Source: Thermosaccharophagus gerlachensis (GTDB lineage: Bacteria; Armatimonadota; Fervidibacteria; Fervidibacterales; Thermosaccharophagaceae). Taken from it: a stretch of DNA of 30,257 bases. The stretch is from positions 1 through 30,257 of the forward strand of contig JBGOEV010000032.1 of assembly GCA_041538025.1 (NCBI GenBank), written 5' to 3'. This document shows, piece by piece, positions 24,418-30,257 of the stretch (its first letter is position 1; each line of letters opens with the position of its first letter). A model generated the notes under the pieces. That model did no database searches. It was not told where the DNA came from and saw only the letters and a list, made by a program, of their open reading frames with translations. A program made the translations under genes and the position numbers.

Positions 24418-25008
24418 TCATTGCTTTGCAAGCAATTTCAAAAGCGCTTCACCAAACGCCTTAGCTGCGTTTGGTCCGTTCGCTGTTACGATGTTATCAT
24501 CAACTTGAACATCAGCACCAGTATAAATAGCTCCCTTTGCTTCTATGCGAGCCTTCTCCGATGCCCATACAGTTGCCTTCCTACCTTTGAGCAAGCCAGC
24601 GTTTGCGAGCGTCACAGGTGCTATGCATATTGCACCGATCACCTTGCCGAGCTTGTGAGCACGCACAAGGAGTAAATGAAGGAGCTTATCGTTCCAGTAT
24701 TGGCTTGCACCGACTCCACCAACGAGGACAATAGCGTCTACTTTCTTTGGGTCTACATTTTTAACGAGCACATTTGGCTTTACAGTTGCTCCAAGCATCC
24801 CTTTAACTGATTGGGTCGTGGTTGAAGCTATAAGCACTTTCGCACCGTGAGCACGAAGCACTTCGCTTGGAACCAACAGCTCTTCATCTCTAAAATCTTT
24901 TTGCGCTATGACCATAACCACAACCTTGCCATCAACCCTTGGCAGAGCACCAGCGAAAGCTACGGAAACCAAAATCAGCAACACAACACCACTTGCAACC
25001 TTATGCAT
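24418..25008 (-). CDS. Exported DJ-1/PfpI family protein
   Basis: This 196-aa DJ-1/ThiJ/PfpI domain protein has the nucleophile cysteine in the elbow motif GAICIAPVTLANAG (C128). The conserved glutamate lies in FRDEELLVP and the glycine-rich loop in VLVGGVGASQYW. Members include chaperone, glyoxalase III and protease-like activities; which applies here cannot be read from sequence. Unusually, a hydrophobic N-terminal segment of about 20 residues (MHKVASGVVLLILVSVAFAG) looks like a signal peptide, so the protein may act in the periplasm. GGAGGTGG sits eight bases before ATG 25008. It is the first gene of an apparent operon with mnmA and hrcA, which suggests co-expression with stress control. 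Confidence 0.87.
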   Translation of the reverse strand: MHKVASGVVLLILVSVAFAGALPRVDGKVVVMVIAQKDFRDEELLVPSEVLRAHGAKVLIASTTTQSVKGMLGATVKPNVLVKNVDPKKVDAIVLVGGVGASQYWNDKLLHLLLVRAHKLGKVIGAICIAPVTLANAGLLKGRKATVWASEKARIEAKGAIYTGADVQVDDNIVTANGPNAAKAFGEALLKLLAKQ

Positions 25009-25125
25009 AGTTCAAGCCACCTCCACTTGCTAAGCTTCAGTTAATGATACCTATTGCCAAAATCTCATCATAATGCCAAAGGTGGCTTTGAGCAAGTAAT
25101 AGCAACTCGGCTCAGGTGATGAGCA

Positions 25126-26301
25126 ATGAATGGGAAAGAAAGAGCGATAAGCGCATTCAAGGAAAAGTTTGGTTGCGAGCCGACAATGCTGTCAAGCTCG
25201 CCAGCGCGTGTGAATGTCATCGGTGAACATACCGACTACAACGATGGTTTTGTCATGCCCATGGCGATAAACATGAGGTTATGGGTAGCGTTCAACCCAA
25301 GAGATGATGAGGTTGTGCGAGTCTTCTCCGTGGAGATGGCTCAGGTGGATGAATTTGAGTTAAGGGAAGCTCTCTCAATGATGCGAAGCTTAGAAGCACA
25401 ATGGAGCAACTACATCAGAGGAGTCGCATGGGCTTTGATGAACGAGGGCATCTCACCTTGTGGCATGGATGCATGTATCGCAAGCGATATCCCAATAGGT
25501 GCTGGCTTAAGCTCATCTGCAGCTATTGAGACTGCTGTCGCTACAGCAATGCTTCATGAGCAAATCGGGTCTGTTGATAAGACACGCTTAGCCAAGCTTT
25601 GTCAGAGAGCTGAAAACGAGTTTGTTGGTGTTAGGTGCGGGATTATGGATCAGATGATTTGCATGCACGGCAAAAGTGGGCATGCGCTCTTGCTTGATTG
25701 TCGCTACCTAACGTTTGAGCATGTTCCAATTTCGCACCCAAGTTATGTGTTCGTCGTAGCTGACACGGCAAAGGAGAGGGAACTGTCGGCATCGGAATAC
25801 AACATCAGGAGACAACAATGCGAGGAAGGAGTTAAACTCCTAAGCCACCTGCTACAGCGGGAGATAAAAGCCTTAAGGGATGTCTCTTACGAAGAGTTCA
25901 AAACTGTTGAGCATATGCTCCCAGATGTGATACGGAGGCGCTGCAGGCATGTGATAACTGAGAACGAAAGGGTGCACGGATTTAGGATGGCTTTCTTGAG
26001 TGGCGACATAGTGAAAGCTGGCAAGCTCATGGATGAGTCCCATATGTCGCTCAAAGAGGATTATGAGGTGAGCTGTTTTGAGCTTGATGTCATGGTTGAG
26101 TTGTTGCGCTCTCACAAAGGAGTTATCGGTGCAAGGCTCACAGGGGCTGGCTTTGGTGGGTGTGTGATAGCACTCGCTTTGAAGGAGGCTGTAGATGAGA
26201 TTCTCTCATCCATCCCACAGATGTATGCAAAAGCAACTGGGTTAACACCGACACTAAATGTTTGCGAGCCCTCAGAAGGTGCAATGCTTGAAAAAGTTTA
26301 G
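25126..26301 (+). CDS. galK: Galactokinase
   Basis: This protein phosphorylates alpha-D-galactose to galactose 1-phosphate in the Leloir pathway. The 391-aa length is typical. The galactokinase signature appears as ARVNVIGEHTDYNDG (first residue Ala where Gly is usual), followed by the GHMP-kinase ATP loop PIGAGLSSSAA. Then come CGIMDQ with the catalytic Asp, and the C-terminal motif LTGAGFGGCVIAL. The start ATG 25126 has AGGTGATG upstream. No galT, galE or galM is next to it, so the rest of the pathway must be encoded elsewhere. It converges with the D-aminopeptidase gene after an 18-base gap. Specificity for galactose over N-acetylgalactosamine is likely but not proven by motif. Confidence 0.94.
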   Translation: MNGKERAISAFKEKFGCEPTMLSSSPARVNVIGEHTDYNDGFVMPMAINMRLWVAFNPRDDEVVRVFSVEMAQVDEFELREALSMMRSLEAQWSNYIRGVAWALMNEGISPCGMDACIASDIPIGAGLSSSAAIETAVATAMLHEQIGSVDKTRLAKLCQRAENEFVGVRCGIMDQMICMHGKSGHALLLDCRYLTFEHVPISHPSYVFVVADTAKERELSASEYNIRRQQCEEGVKLLSHLLQREIKALRDVSYEEFKTVEHMLPDVIRRRCRHVITENERVHGFRMAFLSGDIVKAGKLMDESHMSLKEDYEVSCFELDVMVELLRSHKGVIGARLTGAGFGGCVIALALKEAVDEILSSIPQMYAKATGLTPTLNVCEPSEGAMLEKV

Positions 26302-26319
26302 CAGCGGAAGGGAGCCAGA

Positions 26320-27105
26320 TCAGAAGTCAAGTATTTCAAGGGCGCTTTCAAATGTGGCAACAAATGTGACATCATCAACTCGCTTTGCTCTCTTCGGTCT
26401 GATTTGATCGGCTATCTCCTTACTACCGACCTTGAGTTCGCCTTTGATTGGGAGCTGTAACTTCAATGGCTTGCAGTGTCGAATCCGTCTCATAGCTTCC
26501 TTTGCGCCCTCCCTTATGAGTTCCCTTGCACGTTTTGGTGACAGCATCTTTGCACAATGCCTTGAATAGCCCTCCTTCACTGCAACAGTAACTATCTCTT
26601 CGCCGAGCAGTTGCTTCGCTTCATCGCATGCAGCCTTATCACCGCTGACCATAACAACTGGGACATCGTAATGACCCGCAATTAAAGCCACTTGCCCTAT
26701 CTCGCCCATCTCTATACCGTTATACCAATAACGGCTTTCCATCTTTGAACTTTGCGTGTGATGAAGGACTCCGTTTTTCGTTCCCATCATTGCATGGAAG
26801 CCTATGCACAACACAGCATCAAAACTTTCATCCAATCCAACAAGCCATGTTGGGCGATGTGTGCCAGTTATGAACTGAGCGTCTGGATGCATCTCCTCTG
26901 GGATGAAATTGAAACCGCCACCATGCCCATCAAGCACGACTATCTCGGTCGCACCACCGTCAAGACATCCTTGGACTGCAGCGTTCACTTCGCCCATTAA
27001 AAGCCTCCTTGCTTCCTCATACAGCTCAGGTTGCTTCTCACGAGTCTGCTCAAAGAGGCAAATGCCACTCACACCTTCAAGGTCTGTAACAATGTAGACC
27101 TTCAT
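26320..27105 (-). CDS. M55 family D-aminopeptidase (DppA-like)
   Basis: M55 enzymes are zinc D-aminopeptidases that act on D-amino-acid peptides, for instance in peptidoglycan peptide recycling. In this 261-aa protein the known ligand positions of the family are occupied: D8 and E10 (VTDLEGVSG), H61 (LDGHGGG), H104 (IGFHAMM) and E134 (EMGEIGQ). The active-site histidine H115 in GVLHHTQ is also present. The start is ATG 27105, with GGAGGTGAG seven bases upstream; the frame opens earlier at 27144 but lacks a site. There is no signal peptide, so it is cytoplasmic. It is a single gene convergent with galK, with no dipeptide transporter beside it. A 444-base non-coding stretch lies upstream. Confidence 0.9.
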   Translation of the reverse strand: MKVYIVTDLEGVSGICLFEQTREKQPELYEEARRLLMGEVNAAVQGCLDGGATEIVVLDGHGGGFNFIPEEMHPDAQFITGTHRPTWLVGLDESFDAVLCIGFHAMMGTKNGVLHHTQSSKMESRYWYNGIEMGEIGQVALIAGHYDVPVVMVSGDKAACDEAKQLLGEEIVTVAVKEGYSRHCAKMLSPKRARELIREGAKEAMRRIRHCKPLKLQLPIKGELKVGSKEIADQIRPKRAKRVDDVTFVATFESALEILDF

Positions 27106-27364
27106 TTTTAAGCTCACCTCCGAGTGTTCATGTGAGCGTAGCATTGTGTAGCATCATCAATGTTATCACAAGGTCACACACCAACAGTTGCGCTAACAAG
27201 GACGTCCTTGAAAATCCCATTGCAGCTTTGTATCGTAAGTTTCGCTTTATCTTTGTTGATGCAAAGTAAGTCACCATGCTATGGATTCGGCACTTCGCAA
27301 TCTGTCATAGACCATGGCTGAAATTGGTAGTATGAAGAATTTCAGCCTGCCCTCTTTACAGCTA

Positions 27365-27392
27365 TTGACAGTCGTTCAAATAGAGTTAAACT
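27365..27392 (+). promoter_or_regulatory. Candidate promoter of the cold-shock gene
   Basis: A perfect -35 TTGACA (27365-27370) is followed after 16 bp by TAAACT (27387-27392, four of six -10 matches). Transcription would start near 27400, giving a leader of about 150 bases before GTG 27550. Long structured leaders are typical of cold-shock mRNAs. Confidence 0.5.
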
Positions 27393-27450
27393 TAGAAAGC
27401 GCACAGTATTGAATCAAACCAAGCTGCCAACGATGTCATGCGCTGTCGTT

Positions 27451-27472
27451 CGCAGCCATAAAGTTGGCTGTG
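27451..27472 (+). promoter_or_regulatory. Hairpin in the cold-shock mRNA leader
   Basis: CGCAGCC (27451-27457) pairs with GGCTGTG (27466-27472), a 7-bp stem with one G-U pair and an eight-base loop (ATAAAGTT). It lies inside the predicted leader, about 80 bases before the start codon. No U tract follows, so a terminator is unlikely; a temperature-sensitive RNA structure is possible. Confidence 0.35.
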
Positions 27473-27549
27473 CATCTTTGCCGAGCTTAAGAAACGCGAG
27501 GTAAAGATGTTAGCGCAGGCACCGACTGGCAGAAAGGGAGGGCTTCTAA

Positions 27550-27777
27550 GTGCCGATAGGTCGTGTGAAATGGTTCAACAACAAGAAAGGATATGGCTTC
27601 ATAGAACGAGATGACGGTGAGGATGTCTTCGTGCACTACAGCGAGATACGCGGGCAAGGTTACCGCACCCTCAAAGATGGTCAGACAGTTGAGTTTGAGA
27701 TTGAAGAAACACCTCGTGGGCTAAGGGCGGTGAATGTCCGAGTAGTGCGCCAACGCTCCGACCTGCGTTTTGAGTAA
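27550..27777 (+). CDS. Cold-shock domain protein
   Basis: This 75-aa single cold-shock domain binds single-stranded RNA and DNA and melts RNA structure. RNP-1 (KKGYGFIE, about residues 12-19) and RNP-2 (VFVHY, about 26-30) are both intact, preceded by VKWFN. The last dozen residues (VRVVRQRSDLRFE) extend slightly beyond the minimal domain. The GTG start at 27550 is supported by GGGAGGG about seven bases upstream. It has its own candidate promoter and a leader of about 150 bases, and a terminator-like hairpin follows, so it is probably a single-gene transcript. Which Csp paralogue it is cannot be told. Confidence 0.95.
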   Translation: MPIGRVKWFNNKKGYGFIERDDGEDVFVHYSEIRGQGYRTLKDGQTVEFEIEETPRGLRAVNVRVVRQRSDLRFE

Positions 27778-27806
27778 CAATAACAAGCTACCATCGGTAA
27801 GAAGAC

Positions 27807-27844
27807 AATAGCTGTTAAGGGTTTGAGAAGGGGAAGCTATTTTT
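27807..27844 (+). terminator. Terminator-like inverted repeat after the cold-shock gene
   Basis: AATAGCT (27807-27813) pairs perfectly with AGCTATT (27835-27841), which runs into TTTT (27841-27844). The stem is AT-rich and the loop is long (21 bases), so termination would be weak. The position, 30 bases after the cold-shock stop codon, fits the role. Confidence 0.35.
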
Positions 27845-27953
27845 GTGTAATCAAGGCGATCCCCAGCAAGGCAAATCAAACAGGAGTATGCGCCATAATT
27901 GAAGAAAAGAAGGCAGGTAGCTTCACATGTGATTTTGCGGGGAGGAAAAGACC

Positions 27954-28679
27954 GTGCGAAGAAAAGCGCTTTTCACATTCGCTTCTCTATTTATGGCGTT
28001 GCTACTTCAGGTCGGATGTGTCGAGGTCAGGACATGGGTAAAGGCTAACGGCTATGTTGTGAAGGAAATCATCATACACACAAACCGCTACTACGAGGAG
28101 TCACTCAAAAAGAGAGCAAAGAACTCCCTTGACGGTTGGAGTGTATGGCATGTGCGACGAGGTGACACAATTGAAATACACCTCAAACGCAAGTTTGATC
28201 CAAAGCGCATAAGCTCGCCGTTCCCCGGGATGCGCGTAAGCTACGAAAGGGAGTTAAAATGGTTTCCACCAACTGGTCGTTTCCGATACAGCGAGACATT
28301 TGATTTTTCGAAGTTCGCCAAAGCCTTGAACTTGGCTGACCCAGAACTTGGTGCGTTAGATAAGGTAAACGTTAGCATCACCATAACTATGCCATCCAAG
28401 GTCATGCCAAAGCTCAGCAACTCAAACGATGTGCATGGCAACAATGCAAGGTGGACAATTGAGCGCTTCGGCGAATCAGTTGGTAAACAAGTGCTTGAGT
28501 TTGATGTCGTTGCGAGCGGTATACGAAGAACAGTTGTGTTGCTTTATGTGCTCATCCTGCTTTGTATACTTATCGGTGGCTACATCTTTTATCCTAAAGT
28601 CAGCGAACTGATGGGTAGCATCTCAGACAGGCTCAGCACGATGAAAACGATAGGATGGCTACGAAAGAAAAAACGATAG
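27954..28679 (+). CDS. Putative lipoprotein with C-terminal membrane helix (LppM/DUF3153-like)
   Basis: This 241-aa protein has a basic, hydrophobic N-terminus (MRRKALFTFASLFMALLLQVGC) with a candidate lipobox cysteine at C22. The -3 residue is Gln rather than Leu, so lipidation is uncertain. The body (about 23-195) is beta-rich with alternating strands, for example VKANGYVVKEIIIHTN and LDKVNVSITITMP. A C-terminal membrane helix (about VVLLYVLILLCILIGGYIF) is followed by a short basic cytoplasmic tail. The two-ended anchoring and the beta domain resemble LppM/DUF3153 proteins; this is a weak recollection. The start is GTG 27954, with GGGGAGGA upstream. THEP1 follows after 27 bases. The function is unknown. 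Confidence 0.7.
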   Translation: MRRKALFTFASLFMALLLQVGCVEVRTWVKANGYVVKEIIIHTNRYYEESLKKRAKNSLDGWSVWHVRRGDTIEIHLKRKFDPKRISSPFPGMRVSYERELKWFPPTGRFRYSETFDFSKFAKALNLADPELGALDKVNVSITITMPSKVMPKLSNSNDVHGNNARWTIERFGESVGKQVLEFDVVASGIRRTVVLLYVLILLCILIGGYIFYPKVSELMGSISDRLSTMKTIGWLRKKKR

Positions 28680-28706
28680 CACGAAAATAGGCAGCGCCTT
28701 TGAAAG

Positions 28707-29288
28707 ATGAACGAAATGAGTTGCGTTACAAATTTGCTTTTGACTGGCATACCGAGAGTTGGAAAGACGACGATAGTGAAGCGAGTGATTGAAAGTTGCG
28801 AGCTGCCATTCGGTGGCTTTTACACCGAAGAGATACGCGAGGGCGGAGATAGGGTCGGCTTCAAAATAGTTACGCTTGATGGGCGTGAGGGAATATTGGC
28901 GCATGTGCGTATACGCTCAAAACATTTCGTTGGAAGGTATGGAGTTAACATTGAGGATGTGAAAAATGTGGCTATGCCTGCGCTCCAAAACGCTCTCAAG
29001 GAGGGCAAAGTCATCGTCATTGATGAAATAGCCTCTATGGAACTTCGTTGTCCCGGATTCGCTGAATTAGTTGTTCAATGCCTTGATAGCAAACAACCAC
29101 TGTTAGGCGTCATACAGGCAAAGCCGATTCCATTCCTTAGAAGCATAAAGGAGAGGAAGGATGTGGAGTTGATCAACGTCACACCGTTCAACAGGAATGA
29201 TTTGCCCGAGCTGATTTCAAAACGCCTTCAGGAGATGTGGTTGAGATGGCGCTCAAATTTGCAGCAGACGCAATGCTCGGAAAGTTAG
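28707..29288 (+). CDS. THEP1-type nucleoside-triphosphatase
   Basis: This 193-aa P-loop NTPase belongs to the THEP1 family (NTPase_1), found mainly in thermophiles and archaea, which hydrolyses ATP, GTP and others slowly. Walker A is GIPRVGKT (residues 14-21). The family segment PFGGFYTEEIREGG and Walker B VIVIDEIASMEL, about residue 105-115, are clear, and the C-terminal part ends with NVTPFNRNDLP. The biological role of the family is not settled; nucleotide or RNA metabolism has been suggested. Only a weak site (GAAAG) precedes ATG 28707. The gene overlaps the next by 43 bases, so the pair is translated from one message. Confidence 0.9.
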   Translation: MNEMSCVTNLLLTGIPRVGKTTIVKRVIESCELPFGGFYTEEIREGGDRVGFKIVTLDGREGILAHVRIRSKHFVGRYGVNIEDVKNVAMPALQNALKEGKVIVIDEIASMELRCPGFAELVVQCLDSKQPLLGVIQAKPIPFLRSIKERKDVELINVTPFNRNDLPELISKRLQEMWLRWRSNLQQTQCSES

Positions 29289-29761
29289 CTCGTTGGTTAA
29301 GACTGCTTGGATACGATGTTTTTTATCTGCCAGATGCAGATGATGAAACTCTGCTCAAGGTAGCGAAGGATGAAGACAGGATTCTGCTGACGAGAGATAC
29401 TCAACTGCTCCGTCGGAAGGATGTGCCAGCATTCCTGCTGATACTGAGCGATAGCTGGCAAGAGCAACTCCTGCAAACAGCATTTCACTTTGACCTTGAC
29501 TTGGATGGGCAACGAATGACAAGGTGTGTTGAGTGCAACGAATTGCTTGAGCCAGTTAGTAAAGAGCAAGTGCGCTGTGAAGTCCCACGCTATGTCTATA
29601 GAACGCAATCTCAATTTGCACGCTGCCCAAAATGTAAGAAAGTCTTTTGGATGGGCTCACACTGTGAACGCGCCAACAAAATCATTGAGCGAATCAAAAC
29701 GCAAATTGCAGAGCTGAAATCACAACAGCACGATAAAACGCAAACAGTCAGCGACCCATGA
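29246..29761 (+). CDS. Mut7-C RNase domain protein with zinc ribbon
   Basis: This 171-aa protein has an N-terminal PIN-like Mut7-C domain, starting near LKFAADAMLGKLARWLRLLGYDV. Candidate acidic metal-binding residues lie in FAADAM (D8), LPDADDE and LLTRDTQLL, as expected for this nuclease fold. The C-terminal half is a zinc ribbon with CVEC (C94, C97) and CPKCKKVFW (C127, C130). The architecture matches the widespread Mut7-C family, predicted to degrade or process RNA. Further Cys/His residues occur in CEVPRYVYRT and GSHCERANK. The start is ATG 29246 with GGAG upstream; GTG 29237 in the same frame is too close to that site. The 43-base overlap with THEP1 suggests joint function, possibly in RNA turnover. 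Confidence 0.88.
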   Translation: MALKFAADAMLGKLARWLRLLGYDVFYLPDADDETLLKVAKDEDRILLTRDTQLLRRKDVPAFLLILSDSWQEQLLQTAFHFDLDLDGQRMTRCVECNELLEPVSKEQVRCEVPRYVYRTQSQFARCPKCKKVFWMGSHCERANKIIERIKTQIAELKSQQHDKTQTVSDP

Positions 29762-29836
29762 AAAACAACTTCAAACGATCTCTTCCTTGCGGGCTGCAAA
29801 ACAAACTCGGTCAATACGAGAGGAGGGGTATGAAGA

Positions 29837-30257
29837 ATGGGCGTTGAGGCTTTGAGGGCGATGGGACAGTTGCTGAGGCGACATGCGGTTGAAACGACTA
29901 CCCTTGCTGGGTCGGGACACCCGACGACTTGTCTGTCCGCTGCCGATATCGTTGCCACCCTTTTCTTCACAACACTTCGCTACGATGTCCCCAACCCAGA
30001 CAACCCCCTCAATGACCGCTTCGTCCTCTCTAAAGGTCACGCAGCGCCATTGCTTTACGCCGTCTGGGCTGAAGCGGGAGCGTTTCCCGTTGAGCACTTG
30101 AAAACTTTGCGCCGTATTGACAGCGAACTGGAAGGTCACCCAACTCCCCGATTCAAGTGGGCGGAAGTTGCAACGGGTTCGCTTGGGCAAGGCTTGTCCA
30201 TTGCTAACGGCATGGCACTGGCTGCGAAGATGGACAAACTGCCATACCGAGTTTACG
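29837..30257 (+). CDS. Transketolase N-terminal subunit (partial, runs off window)
   Basis: The frame stays open to the window end, giving the first 140 residues. It starts at ATG 29837, with AGGAGGGG (29821-29828) eight bases upstream. The sequence shows the thiamine-diphosphate N-terminal half of transketolase: AGSGHPTTCLSAADIVATLF, FVLSKGHAAPLLYAVW, EGHPTP and GSLGQGLSIANGMALAAKM. Transketolase moves two-carbon units between pentose-phosphate sugars. The missing part would hold the GDG metal-binding motif. In many such genomes the enzyme is split, with the C-terminal half in the next gene; whether that is so here cannot be seen. Local G+C (about 55-57% in two sampled lines) is higher than in genes to the left (about 48%). 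Confidence 0.93.
   Translation, partial: MGVEALRAMGQLLRRHAVETTTLAGSGHPTTCLSAADIVATLFFTTLRYDVPNPDNPLNDRFVLSKGHAAPLLYAVWAEAGAFPVEHLKTLRRIDSELEGHPTPRFKWAEVATGSLGQGLSIANGMALAAKMDKLPYRVY

Larger units (their letters stand above)
27106..27549. other. Non-coding stretch between M55 and cold-shock genes
   Basis: No gene is supported in these 444 bases. The left end must contain the leader of the leftward M55 gene, including its ribosome binding site. The right half holds the promoter candidate and long leader of the cold-shock gene, with a 7-bp hairpin at 27451-27472. I see nothing definable in about 27150-27360. Confidence 0.6.

Noticed and set aside
29771..30190. 139-codon minus-strand frame at the right end
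   Set aside because: The plus strand encodes an unmistakable transketolase start here.
1..30257. CRISPR array, insertion sequence, prophage or attachment sites
   Set aside because: No regularly spaced direct repeats, transposase or integrase motifs, or duplicated tRNA ends were found by eye.

Overview
The window is a bacterial chromosome segment of about 48% G+C (my estimate from sampled lines). It is gene-dense with short intergenic gaps, strong GGAGGTG-type ribosome binding sites and frequent TTG/GTG starts. The content suggests a double-membraned bacterium: a TonB-like anchored protein, an LpxL/HtrB-type acyltransferase, a lytic transglycosylase and type IV pilus retraction ATPases. The large OPT-like membrane protein (DUF6785 type), the array of PilT paralogues and the Cys-rich membrane protein remind me of Armatimonadota/Fervidibacteria-like lineages. 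That placement is an impression, not a measurement.

Layout. (1) 111-5034, plus strand: a promoter and leader hairpin precede four closely packed genes: an unknown 128-aa protein, a large polytopic membrane protein, a CPBP intramembrane protease, and a TonB-like N-terminus joined to a conserved C-terminal domain of unknown function. (2) 5067-15605, minus strand. Read in the direction of transcription it contains three tandem PilT-like ATPases, a translationally coupled Cys-rich membrane protein, a lytic transglycosylase, a polysaccharide deacetylase, seven tRNAs (Pro, Gly, Arg, His, Cys, Arg, Lys), topA and tatA. (3) 15816-17387, plus: a small Cys-paired protein and an M20 peptidase. (4) 17410-21100, minus: a glycosyltransferase, a quinate-5-dehydrogenase-like protein, tRNA-Ser and purB. 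(5) 21259-22140, plus: an acyltransferase. (6) 22143-25008, minus: the order of transcription is DJ-1/PfpI protein, mnmA, hrcA. (7) 25126-26301, plus: galK; 26320-27105, minus: a D-aminopeptidase. (8) 27365-30257, plus: a cold-shock gene with a long leader, a membrane-anchored lipoprotein candidate, a THEP1 NTPase overlapping a Mut7-C protein, and the start of a transketolase N-terminal subunit that runs off the window.

Most of this is housekeeping: tRNA supply and modification, DNA topology, purine synthesis, heat-shock control. Around it are envelope and surface functions: pili, peptidoglycan and glycan enzymes, acyltransfer, Tat. The least explained items are the cysteine tRNA with a long variable arm (7826-7917), the Cys-rich partner of the PilT genes (10938-12062), the four-gene envelope operon at the left end, and an LpxL-like enzyme lacking its catalytic acid. 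No CRISPR array, insertion sequence, phage or classical defence system was seen.
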